From: a bacterium | GTDB taxonomy: Bacteria; Krumholzibacteriota; Krumholzibacteria; LZORAL124-64-63 | Direction of reading: 5' to 3' | Assembly: GCA_016873405.1 (NCBI GenBank) | Contig: VGXH01000019.1 | Location: 1-11,629 of the forward strand | Length of the DNA: 11,629 nt | Shown here: in pieces, positions 1 to 6,790 of the stretch | How the letters are laid out: every line of letters starts with the position of its first letter | How positions within the stretch are numbered: the stretch's first letter is position 1 | Position numbers and translations under genes: made by a program | The notes under the pieces: generated by a model | The model's input: only the letters and a program-made list of their open reading frames with translations | Databases searched by the model: none | What the model was told of the DNA's origin: nothing

Positions 1-1
1 C

Positions 2-1024
2 CCCGACAGCGCGGAGACGGCCGCCAGCGGCTTCATCCAGGTGGCCGAGACGAACTTTCGCGGCAAGGGCCAGAACCTGGGGTTCACCTGGCAGTTCGGG
101 ACGCGGCGGCGCTACCTGGACATCAGCTTCACCGAACCCTGGTTCCGTGGCACGCCGACCCTGGTGGGCGTGGACATCTTCGACCGCTTCCAGTACAACT
201 ACGACGACTTCTACGAGAGCCGCGTGCGCGGCTTCAACGCGCGACTCGGGCGACGCCTCCCGGGCACGCGTTACAGCCGCGTCGGGCTCCGCTACGAGTG
301 GTCGCAGACGCGCCTGGACAACTTCAGCGGCGCGTACATCAAGTACCTCGACGATCTGGAGCGGTCCCTCGGCACCAGCGACCTGCCCTGGCAGCGGCTG
401 GACCGGATCGACTGGCCGCAGTCCAAGAGCAGCGTCCAGCTGTCGCTGAACCGCAACTCGACCGACAGCCCGTTCTTCCCCACCCAAGGCTCCAAGACGA
501 GCTACACGTTCGAGTACGCCGGCGGGCCGCTGGGCGGCCGGATCGAGTTCCAGGAGCACATGTTCCAGCACTCGTTCTACAACCGGTTGCCGGGGGGCTT
601 CGCGCTGCACCTGCGCGGGTTCTTCGGGCTGATCCACGGACTGGGCTCCGCCGACGGCGTGCCCGACTGGGAGCGCTACCGGCTGGGCGGCAACCGACGC
701 CTGCCCCTGCGCGGATACAAGGACCTGGAGGTCGTGCCGCGGGGCAATCCCAGCTTCATCGGCGGCCGGTTCTTCTCGATCTTCAACACGGAGATCCTGT
801 ATCCCTTGACCCCGGCCGTCCATCTGCTCACATTCCTGGACATGGGGGACGTCTGGAACAGCTTCTCCCAGGCGGACCTCGCGGACCTGCGCAAGGGGGC
901 CGGTTTCGGGCTGCGGGTCGAGGTGCCCATGATGGGCAATATCGGGTTCGACTACGGCTACGGCTTCGACCGGGCCGGCGGTCCGGCCTGGGAGCCTCAT
1001 TTCACCATCGGCAACTTCTTCTAG
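2..1024 (+). CDS. bamA: BamA (Omp85 family) outer-membrane assembly factor, C-terminal beta-barrel, 5' partial
   Basis: BamA is the core of the BAM complex, which folds and inserts beta-barrel proteins into the outer membrane. The frame is open from base 2, so the gene starts upstream; the 340 residues here cover about the whole barrel and none of the POTRA domains. Seen: a first strand of the type GFIQVAETNFRGKGQ, alternating hydrophobic/polar strands rich in Tyr, Phe and Arg, an LRGY element at about 707-718 that matches the conserved (V/L)RG(F/Y) motif of loop 6, and a last strand ending in FTIGNFF, with the C-terminal aromatic typical of the beta-signal. The methionine-like GTG at 41 is internal to strand 1 and is not the start. 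The gene is followed by skp, as in many Gram-negatives, which favours BamA over TamA or another Omp85 member. Confidence 0.93.
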   Translation, partial: PDSAETAASGFIQVAETNFRGKGQNLGFTWQFGTRRRYLDISFTEPWFRGTPTLVGVDIFDRFQYNYDDFYESRVRGFNARLGRRLPGTRYSRVGLRYEWSQTRLDNFSGAYIKYLDDLERSLGTSDLPWQRLDRIDWPQSKSSVQLSLNRNSTDSPFFPTQGSKTSYTFEYAGGPLGGRIEFQEHMFQHSFYNRLPGGFALHLRGFFGLIHGLGSADGVPDWERYRLGGNRRLPLRGYKDLEVVPRGNPSFIGGRFFSIFNTEILYPLTPAVHLLTFLDMGDVWNSFSQADLADLRKGAGFGLRVEVPMMGNIGFDYGYGFDRAGGPAWEPHFTIGNFF

Positions 1025-1049
1025 ACGGTGGCCCGGCAGGGTCGACGAC

Positions 1050-1054
1050 GGAGG
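1050..1054 (+). promoter_or_regulatory. Ribosome binding site of skp
   Basis: GGAGG lies 6 nt upstream of the ATG at 1061. It selects this start over the in-frame GTG at 1028, and the resulting protein begins directly with a signal peptide. A second ATG at 1056 is out of frame. Confidence 0.7.
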
Positions 1055-1060
1055 CATGTC

Positions 1061-1585
1061 ATGATTCGGACCGGGACCTGGCGCGCGGCGGCGCTGGCGG
1101 CGCTGCTGGTGGCGACGGCGGCCGGCGCGGTGGAACTCAAGCCGCTGGCCATCATCGATTCGCAGCGCATCGCCGAGGAATACGAGGCGGCCCGCGACGC
1201 CCAGGAGCAGTACCAGAAGTTCATCCGCGAGCTGGAGCGCGAGGTGACGACGAAGGAGAAGGCGCTGACGGCCCTGATGGAGGAACTCGAGAGCCAGAAG
1301 CTGCTGCTCGGCCAGGACGCCCTGGCCACGAAGACGCAGCAGTTCGAGCGGCAGCGCGCGGAGTATTTCCAGTTCCGCGAGTCGATCGACCAGCGCGCCG
1401 AGTCCGAGTACAAGACCCGGATCCAGCCGATCCTCGACCAGGTCAAGACGATCGTCGAGCGACTGGGGAAGGAGCGCAACTACGGCCTGATCCTGGACTC
1501 GGCGGCCGTGTCGGTGCTCTACGTGAACCCGGAGTTCGACCTGACCAACGACGTCCTGCAAGCGCTGGTGCGGGGCGAGAAGTAG
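1061..1585 (+). CDS. skp: Skp/OmpH-family periplasmic chaperone
   Basis: Predicted 174-residue periplasmic holdase that keeps unfolded outer-membrane proteins soluble on the way to BamA. The start at 1061 gives MIRTGTWR followed by a hydrophobic Ala/Leu stretch, with a likely signal peptidase I cut after AAGA (residue 23). After a short beta segment (LAIIDSQRI) comes a long charged stretch rich in Glu, Lys, Gln and Arg (about residues 42-140), which looks like the coiled-coil tentacles. The C-terminus (GLILDSAAVSVLY, then DLTNDVLQAL) is typical of the OmpH family, where a final strand and helix complete the trimer core. Length fits the family (about 160-180). It lies 36 bp after bamA on the same strand. 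The sequence is weakly conserved, as usual for Skp, so the call rests on architecture, C-terminal motif and position. Confidence 0.88.
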   Translation: MIRTGTWRAAALAALLVATAAGAVELKPLAIIDSQRIAEEYEAARDAQEQYQKFIRELEREVTTKEKALTALMEELESQKLLLGQDALATKTQQFERQRAEYFQFRESIDQRAESEYKTRIQPILDQVKTIVERLGKERNYGLILDSAAVSVLYVNPEFDLTNDVLQALVRGEK

Positions 1586-1767
1586 GGCGCGGCCGGGCGC
1601 GGGCGCGGATGGGGGTTGACAGCCGCGGCAAAGGCTGGGAGATTGGCAAGGGACGCATTGCGAAGAGCTTGGCCCCTCGCCCCGGACGGCGGGGGGCGCT
1701 TTGATGTCGCCTGCGGCACGGCGGCCGGAGCGGGCCGGTGCGGCGGGGCAACGGTGAATGGGACATT
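1586..1767 (+). promoter_or_regulatory. skp-lpxD intergenic region with possible internal promoter
   Basis: This is the only sizeable gap in the lipid A gene run. TTGACA at 1616-1621 is a perfect sigma-70 type -35 box; 17 bp downstream GAGATT (1639-1644) is a weak -10 (3 of 6). Further down, CGCCCC (1678-1683) and GGGGCG (1693-1698) could form a 6-bp hairpin followed only by CTTTG, too poor in T to call a terminator. If the promoter is real, it would let lpxD and the genes after it be transcribed apart from bamA-skp. The -10 is weak and the sigma consensus of this organism is unknown. Confidence 0.3.
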
Positions 1768-2805
1768 GTGGCCACGTCGATGCGGCTGAGCGAAATCGCC
1801 GCCCTGGTCGGCGGTCGTCTGCTGGGGGCGGACGACCCGGTGCTGACGGGAGCGGCCGCGCTCGCGGACGCGGGGCCGACGGATCTGTCGTTCGTGGCGG
1901 ACGCGCGGCGGGCGGTCGCGGGCAAGGCCAGCGCGGCCGGCGCTCTTCTCGTGCCCGCGGACCTCGATCCCGGGCGGCCCGCGGTGGCGGTGGCGCGCCC
2001 GTACGAGGCGTTCGCGCAGGTCCTGGCCCGTTTCGCGCCGGATCCGGACCGGCTCTTCCCGCCCGGGGTGCACCCGACGGCCGTGATCGACCCCTCGGCG
2101 GTCGTGACGGCGGCGGCCGTCGGGGCGTACTGCGTCATCGGGGCCGGCGCCCGGGTCGGCGCGGGCACCAGGCTGGGGTCGCACGTGGTGATCGGCTGCG
2201 ACGCGGCCGTCGGCGCCGACTGCGTGCTGCATGCGCACGTCGTCGTGCGCGAGGGCTGCCGCCTGGGCGACCGCGTGATCGCGCACGCGGGAGCCGTCGT
2301 CGGCGCCGACGGGTTCGGCTATCTGGCGGGGCCGCGCGGGCAGGTCAAGATCCCGCAGGTGGGAATCGCGGTGGTGGAGGACGACGTCGAGCTGGGCGCG
2401 CTGGTGACCATCGACCGCGCCACCACCGGGAGCACGGTGATCGGCGCCGGCAGCAAGCTGGACGACCAGGTGCACATCGCCCACAACGTGCGGATCGGGC
2501 GCGGGTGCGCCCTGAGCGCGCAGACCGGGATCGCCGGCAGTTGCGTGCTGGGCGACGGCGTCATCACGGGCGGCCAGGTCGGGATCGCCGACCACATCAC
2601 GGTGGGCGCCGGGGCCCGCATCGGAGCCCAGGCGGGAGTGATCAAGGACGTGCCGGCGGGCGGCGCGGTTTTCGGCTGTCCGGCGCTCGATTTCCAGGAG
2701 TGCCTCCGCATCACGGCGGCGCTGCGGCGGCTGCCGGCGGCCTTCGGGCGCCTGCGCGCGCTGGAAGACCGCGCGGCCGGCAGGACACACCGGAAGGGGA
2801 AGTGA
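1768..2805 (+). CDS. lpxD: LpxD, UDP-3-O-acylglucosamine N-acyltransferase
   Basis: Third step of lipid A synthesis: transfers an (R)-3-hydroxyacyl chain from ACP to the 2-amino group of UDP-3-O-acyl-GlcN in the cytoplasm. The protein is 345 residues. The N-terminal domain ([16 protein letters not shown], then ITG-like TGAAAL and DLSF) is the uridine-binding domain; residues about 100-310 are hexapeptide repeats of the left-handed beta-helix; the end is helical. HIAHN carries the catalytic His239, and DHITV carries His276. With the GTG start at 1768 both match the E. coli numbers as I recall them, which supports this start. Alternatives are ATG 1780 (family-like N-terminus, no Shine-Dalgarno) and GTG 1738 (GGAG 7 nt upstream, but an atypical extra N-terminus). 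The stop overlaps the next start (GTGA). Confidence 0.95.
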   Translation: MATSMRLSEIAALVGGRLLGADDPVLTGAAALADAGPTDLSFVADARRAVAGKASAAGALLVPADLDPGRPAVAVARPYEAFAQVLARFAPDPDRLFPPGVHPTAVIDPSAVVTAAAVGAYCVIGAGARVGAGTRLGSHVVIGCDAAVGADCVLHAHVVVREGCRLGDRVIAHAGAVVGADGFGYLAGPRGQVKIPQVGIAVVEDDVELGALVTIDRATTGSTVIGAGSKLDDQVHIAHNVRIGRGCALSAQTGIAGSCVLGDGVITGGQVGIADHITVGAGARIGAQAGVIKDVPAGGAVFGCPALDFQECLRITAALRRLPAAFGRLRALEDRAAGRTHRKGK

Positions 2806-4121
2806 ACGTGCTCTGGCTGCAGCGCACCGTCGAGACCGAGGTGAGCGTCGAGGGCGTCGGCCTGCACTCGGGCCAGCGCGCGCGCATGTCCTTCCAGCCC
2901 GCGCCGGTGAACACGGGCCTGATCTTCGTGGTCCCGGGCCCGGACGGCGACACCCGCATCCCGGCGTTGGTCGAGCACGCGGTCCCCGCCGCGGACCTGG
3001 TGCGGGCGACGCGGCTGTCGCGCGACGGAGTGACGGTCCATACCGTGGAGCACGTGCTGGCCGCCCTGTACGGGATGGGCGTCACGAACTGCATCATCCG
3101 GCTCGAGGGCGGGGAACCGCCCGTGATCGGCTGCGCCAGCAGCCTGCCCTATGTCGAACTGCTGGATCGCGCCGGGCTGCGCGACCAGGGGCTGCCGGCG
3201 ACCTACCACCGGATCACGCGGCCGGTGACGCTCACGCTCGGGGAAGCCCGGCTGGAGGCGGAGCCAGCCGAGGAGCTCCGGCTCAGCTTCGAGATCGACT
3301 ACGACGATCCGGCGATCGGCAAGCAGGCCGCGACCTTCGAGATCCGCCCGGCGGTGTTCCGGCACGAGATCGCCCCGGCGCGCACCTTCGCCCTGATGTG
3401 CGACGTGGAGGACCTGCGCCGCCGGGGCCTGGCCCTCGGCGGCAACCTCCAGAACGCGCTCGTCTACAACGACGGCGTCCTTGAAGGCGGCCAGGTGGCG
3501 CGCTTCCCGGACGAGTGCGTGCGCCACAAGCTGCTCGACCTGCTCGGGGACCTGGCCCTGCTCGGCATGCCGCTGCAGGGGCATGTGCGGGCGCGGCTGT
3601 CCGGCCATGCCGCGAACGTCGAGTTCACGCGGCTGCTCGCGAAATCCGAACGTCGCATGCCGCGGATCTATCCGCCGCGCGAGCCCGTCCACTGGGACAT
3701 CGCTTCGATCATGGAGATCATGCCGCACCGGTACCCGTTCCTGCTCGTGGACCGCATCACCGAGCTGGAGCCGGGCCGGCGGGTGGTCGGCATCAAGAAC
3801 GTCTCGATCAACGAGCCGTTCTTCCAGGGGCACTTCCCGCGGCACCCGATCATGCCCGGGGTGCTGATCATCGAGGCCATGGCTCAGGTCGGGGGCGTCC
3901 TGCTGCTCAGCAGCGTCGAGGATCCGCGAGGGAAATTGGTGTATTTCAGCGGAATCGACGGCGCGCGTTTCCGGCAGTCGGTCCTGCCGGGCGACCAGTT
4001 GCGTTTCGAGCTCGAACTGCTCAAATTGCGGGGATCCCTGTGCAAGATGCGGGGAACCGGCTGGGTCGGCGACGTCCTGGTCGCCGAAGCGGAACTCATG
4101 TCCACGATCGTGGATGCCTGA
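2802..4121 (+). CDS. lpxC-fabZ: Fused LpxC deacetylase / FabZ dehydratase
   Basis: Bifunctional 439-residue protein. Residues 1-290 are LpxC, the zinc deacetylase of UDP-3-O-acyl-GlcNAc and committed step of lipid A synthesis: TVEH (Glu83, His84), HKLLD (His242, Asp246) and SGHAANVEF (His269) match the zinc ligands, the general base and the catalytic His of E. coli LpxC. Residues about 294-439 are FabZ, the (R)-3-hydroxyacyl-ACP dehydratase: [24 protein letters not shown] (His344) and IEAMAQ (Glu358). The His-Glu spacing of 14 is as in E. coli FabZ. There is no stop or frameshift between the halves. The same fusion is known in Bacteroidota and relatives. GTG 2802 overlaps the lpxD stop by 4 bp; GTG 2808 has better spacing (7 nt) from AAGGGGA and is an equal alternative. 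Confidence 0.96.
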   Translation: MNVLWLQRTVETEVSVEGVGLHSGQRARMSFQPAPVNTGLIFVVPGPDGDTRIPALVEHAVPAADLVRATRLSRDGVTVHTVEHVLAALYGMGVTNCIIRLEGGEPPVIGCASSLPYVELLDRAGLRDQGLPATYHRITRPVTLTLGEARLEAEPAEELRLSFEIDYDDPAIGKQAATFEIRPAVFRHEIAPARTFALMCDVEDLRRRGLALGGNLQNALVYNDGVLEGGQVARFPDECVRHKLLDLLGDLALLGMPLQGHVRARLSGHAANVEFTRLLAKSERRMPRIYPPREPVHWDIASIMEIMPHRYPFLLVDRITELEPGRRVVGIKNVSINEPFFQGHFPRHPIMPGVLIIEAMAQVGGVLLLSSVEDPRGKLVYFSGIDGARFRQSVLPGDQLRFELELLKLRGSLCKMRGTGWVGDVLVAEAELMSTIVDA

Positions 4122-4132
4122 GCCGGACCCCG

Positions 4133-4140
4133 AAGGAGGA
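4133..4140 (+). promoter_or_regulatory. Strong ribosome binding site of lpxA
   Basis: AAGGAGGA, continued by GGAGG up to 4145, is a full match to the anti-Shine-Dalgarno. It stands 5 nt before GTG 4146. GTG 4155 and ATG 4161 are in-frame alternatives, 9 and 15 nt after the last GGAGG. Confidence 0.7.
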
Positions 4141-4145
4141 GGAGG

Positions 4146-4967
4146 GTGGACCCCGTGACGATGAACAAGGCGCCAAGCCTGCGGCCCGTCAGCGAGCCGG
4201 AGATCCATCCCACCGCCGTGGTCGACCCGGGCGCCCGGCTCGGGCACAACGTCAAGGTCGGACCCTACTCGATCATCGGCCCGGACGTGGTCATCGGGCC
4301 CGACTGCGTGATCGGCTCGTCGGTCCTGCTGACCGGGCACGTCAGCATGGGCCGCGGCAACCGCGTCTTTCACGGGGCCGCCATCGGCTGCGAGCCTCAG
4401 GACAAGAAGTACAAGGGCGAGGTCTCGTACGTCGAGATCGGCGACAACAACGACATCCGCGAGTACTGCACGATCCATCCGGCCACCGGCGAGGGCGCCA
4501 GCACGTGCGTCGGCTCGGACAACCTGCTCATGGCCTACGTCCACATCGCCCACAACTGCAAGGTCGGCGACCGCACCGTGCTGGCCAACGCGGTGAACCT
4601 GGCGGGCCACGTCGAGATCGAGAACAACGCGATCATGGGCGGGATGACGCCGGTGCATCAGTTCGTGCGCGTGGGCGCGTTCGCGTTCGTCGGCGGCGCC
4701 AGTCGCCTGCCGCAGGACGTGCCGCCCTTCATCAAGGTGGCCGGCAATCCGATCGAGGTGGCCGGCATCAACGCGATCGGCCTGAAGCGCGGCGGCTTCA
4801 GCGACGCGGACCTGCAGAACCTCAAGAAGGCCTACCGGCTGCTGTACAGATCCGGGCTGAACGTGACGCAGGCGCTCGAGCGCATCGCGGCCGATTGCCA
4901 ACTCACGCAGCAGATCGAGGACCTGATGGCCTTCATCAGGCGCTCGGACCGCGGCATCGTCCGCTGA
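4146..4967 (+). CDS. lpxA: LpxA, UDP-GlcNAc 3-O-acyltransferase
   Basis: First step of lipid A synthesis: reversible transfer of (R)-3-hydroxyacyl from ACP to the 3-OH of UDP-GlcNAc, as a cytoplasmic homotrimer. The 273 residues (E. coli 262) show hexapeptide repeats from EIHPTAVVDPGA to about residue 195, then the LpxA-type helical end (GLKRGGFS, YRLLYRSG, RSDRGIVR). VHIAHNC holds the catalytic His136 (E. coli His125). GGMTPVHQF holds the second conserved His. The hydrocarbon-ruler position, Gly173 in E. coli, is Gly184 here in FVGGAS, consistent with a long 3-hydroxyacyl chain (about C14). Starts at GTG 4146; ATG 4161 is possible and would remove five residues. Lies 24 bp after lpxC-fabZ, whose FabZ half uses the same acyl-ACP substrate. 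Confidence 0.96.
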   Translation: MDPVTMNKAPSLRPVSEPEIHPTAVVDPGARLGHNVKVGPYSIIGPDVVIGPDCVIGSSVLLTGHVSMGRGNRVFHGAAIGCEPQDKKYKGEVSYVEIGDNNDIREYCTIHPATGEGASTCVGSDNLLMAYVHIAHNCKVGDRTVLANAVNLAGHVEIENNAIMGGMTPVHQFVRVGAFAFVGGASRLPQDVPPFIKVAGNPIEVAGINAIGLKRGGFSDADLQNLKKAYRLLYRSGLNVTQALERIAADCQLTQQIEDLMAFIRRSDRGIVR

Positions 4968-4998
4968 CCTGGCGGCCGGCGGCCGCAAGGAGCGACCC

Positions 4999-6177
4999 GT
5001 GGGCAGAGCCGCCCCCCGGCACGTGTTCATCTCCTGCGGCGAGGCGAGCGGCGACCGCTATGGCGCGCGGCTGGCGGCGGCGCTGCGACGACGGGAGCCG
5101 TCGCTGCGCATCACGGCGCTGGGCGGGGACGAGCTGGCGGCGACCGGCGTGGAACTCGTCGCGCGCATGGATGACGTGGCGGTCATGGGCGTGGGGGAGG
5201 TCCTGCGCGCGCTGCCGGCTTTGGCGAAGGCGCGGCGCCGCCTCTCGCGCCACCTCGCCGCCGGCATCGACCTCTTCCTGCCGATCGATTTCCCCGGTTT
5301 CAACGGCCAGCTGGCGGGCGCGGCGCGGCGCAGCGGCGTGCCGGTGTTCTGGCTGGTCGCGCCGCAACTGTGGGCGTGGGGCCGCTGGCGGGCGGCCGCC
5401 TACCGCCGCCGGATCGACCGCCTGGGGACGATCCTGCCCTTCGAGACGCGGTTCTTCCGCGAGTTGGGCTTCGCGGTCGAGCCGCTCGGCCACCCCCTGC
5501 TGGACGACTACGGCGCGAGTTACGGCTTCGAGGCGAGCCTCCGCCGGCGCGAGGAGCGCCTGAACCGCCGCGAGGGACCGTTGGTCATCGGCCTGCTTCC
5601 GGGCAGTCGCCGCCAGGAACTGGAGTCGCTGCTGCCGGTGCTGAAGGTCACCAGCCAGGCGATCACCGGCCACTTGTCCGGCCGCGAGGTGGCGTTCGTG
5701 GTCAGCGTGGCGCCTGGCGTCGCGCGCGAGCGGGTGGAGTCCCGGTTCACGGCGGCGGCCGAGTTCAGCAGCGAGCCGCTCGTGAAGCTGCTGCCGCGCC
5801 TGGACCTGGCGCTGGTCTGCAGCGGAACCGCCAGCCTCGAGGTGGCGCTGGCGGGAGTCCCGCACGAGATCGTCTACCGGACCGGAGCGCTGACCGCGTT
5901 CGTGGGTCGCCGGCTCGTGCGCACGCCGCACATCGGACTGGCGAACCTGGTGCTCGGGCGGGAAGTGGTGCGCGAGCACCTGCAGCAGGACGCCAGCCCG
6001 CTGCCGCTGGCGCGCGAACTGCTGAGCTGGCTGGCGCGCCCGGCCGACCGGGGGGCGTACTACGGCGAAGTGCGCCGCCTCCGCCAGCTCTGCGGCGAGC
6101 CGGGAGCCTGGGAACGCGCCGCCGACGCGGCGCTGGCGATGCTGCGGCCGGCCGCCGGGCCGGCCGGGAAGTCGTGA
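4999..6177 (+). CDS. lpxB: LpxB, lipid-A-disaccharide synthase
   Basis: GT19 family glycosyltransferase that joins UDP-2,3-diacylglucosamine and 2,3-diacylglucosamine-1-phosphate into the tetraacyl disaccharide at the inner face of the inner membrane. The 392 residues (E. coli 382) keep the family landmarks in order: ISCGEASGDRYGA (residues 11-22), VMGVGEVL, IDFPGFN, the VAPQLWAWG segment, LPFE, GHPLLDD (164-170), LLPGSRRQEL (about 199-208) and CSGTASLE (274-281). The end has VRTPHIGLANLV and REVVREHLQ, as in the E. coli enzyme. GTG 4999 has AAGGAG 6 nt upstream (4987-4992). It follows lpxA by 31 bp, with no lpxI gene between. It ends one base before the next gene. Confidence 0.95.
   Translation: MGRAAPRHVFISCGEASGDRYGARLAAALRRREPSLRITALGGDELAATGVELVARMDDVAVMGVGEVLRALPALAKARRRLSRHLAAGIDLFLPIDFPGFNGQLAGAARRSGVPVFWLVAPQLWAWGRWRAAAYRRRIDRLGTILPFETRFFRELGFAVEPLGHPLLDDYGASYGFEASLRRREERLNRREGPLVIGLLPGSRRQELESLLPVLKVTSQAITGHLSGREVAFVVSVAPGVARERVESRFTAAAEFSSEPLVKLLPRLDLALVCSGTASLEVALAGVPHEIVYRTGALTAFVGRRLVRTPHIGLANLVLGREVVREHLQQDASPLPLARELLSWLARPADRGAYYGEVRRLRQLCGEPGAWERAADAALAMLRPAAGPAGKS
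6145..6166 (+). repeat. 9-bp perfect GC hairpin at the 3' end of lpxB
   Basis: CGGCCGGCC (6145-6153) and GGCCGGCCG (6158-6166) are perfect inverted repeats with a 4-nt loop. They code for the last residues of LpxB and end 12 bp before the ATG of the next gene, next to its only Shine-Dalgarno-like sequence (GGGAAG, 6166-6171). The hairpin could influence coupling. It has no T-tract and is not a terminator. Chance formation in GC-rich DNA is possible. Confidence 0.4.
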
Positions 6178-6178
6178 C

Positions 6179-6790
6179 ATGGGACCGCACCGCCTGAAGC
6201 TGGCCGCCGCGCCGTGGCTGTGGTCGCTCCTGCGCGCAACCGTGCGGCTCGAGCCGTCGGACGCGCTGGCCGCCGGCGCCGCCGGTCCGGTCATCTACGC
6301 CTGCCTGCATCGCGACATCCTGCCCTGCCTGCTGTTCGTCGAGGCCGCGCGGCCCTGCCTGCTGGTCAGCGGCTCGGACGACGGCGCCATCCTGGTGCGG
6401 GCGCTGCGCGGGTCCGGGTTCGGGTTCGTGCGCGGCGCCACCGGGGAACGCGGCGCGCGGGCGTTGGTGGAACTGCGGCGCGTGCTGGCCGAAGGGCGGC
6501 CGGTGGGAATCGCGGTCGACGGCCCGACGGGACCGTTCGGCGACATCCGCGACGGCGTCGGGCAACTGGCCGCGCTGACCGGGCGCGCGGTGGTGCCGCT
6601 GGCGGCGGTCCCGGGCCCCTCGCTCCGGTTGCGCACCTGGGACCGCACGGTGGTGCCGTTGCCCGGCACCCTGGTGCGCGTGCGCGTGGGCCGGCCGCTG
6701 GCGCCGGGAACCGGAACGCCGGACCAGGAGGCGGCGCGCCTGCGGGCCGTCCTTGCCGCCTTCTTCGGCGCAGAGGGAGGTGCGGCGTGA
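6179..6790 (+). CDS. DUF374-type lysophospholipid acyltransferase-like protein
   Basis: A 203-residue protein of the LPLAT superfamily. Seen: an N-terminal hydrophobic helix (LAAAPWLWSLL), IYACLHRDILPCLL with a candidate catalytic His44 of the family's H-box, SGSDDGAILVRAL followed by GFGFVRGATGERGARAL, then GIAVDGPTGPFG, DGVGQLAALTGRAVVPL and TWDRTVVPLPG. This order (H-box, S-x-S-x-DG, RG, DGP-x-GP, WDR-P) is that of the DUF374 family. Members are acyl-CoA or acyl-ACP acyltransferases by fold; most lack an assigned substrate. Lying between lpxB and lpxK, it is a candidate lipid A late acyltransferase, but a phospholipid role is not excluded. It starts 1 bp after the lpxB stop and its TGA overlaps the GTG of lpxK, so it is almost surely co-translated with them. 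Confidence 0.85.
   Translation: MGPHRLKLAAAPWLWSLLRATVRLEPSDALAAGAAGPVIYACLHRDILPCLLFVEAARPCLLVSGSDDGAILVRALRGSGFGFVRGATGERGARALVELRRVLAEGRPVGIAVDGPTGPFGDIRDGVGQLAALTGRAVVPLAAVPGPSLRLRTWDRTVVPLPGTLVRVRVGRPLAPGTGTPDQEAARLRAVLAAFFGAEGGAA

Noticed and set aside
1678..1702. A hairpin with a short T-run as a terminator after skp
   Set aside because: The stem is only 6 bp with a 9-nt loop, and the tail is CTTTG, not a real T-tract.
1609..1704. A 31-codon basic open frame between skp and lpxD
   Set aside because: It has no Shine-Dalgarno, contains the TTGACA box, and its Arg/Gly/Pro-rich composition is what random GC-rich DNA gives.
2319..5030. A 903-codon open frame on the - strand across lpxD, lpxC-fabZ and lpxA
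   Set aside because: Its product is rich in Arg, Ala, His and Asp with no recognisable domain, and it lies opposite three well-supported genes. Long antisense frames are expected in GC-rich coding DNA.
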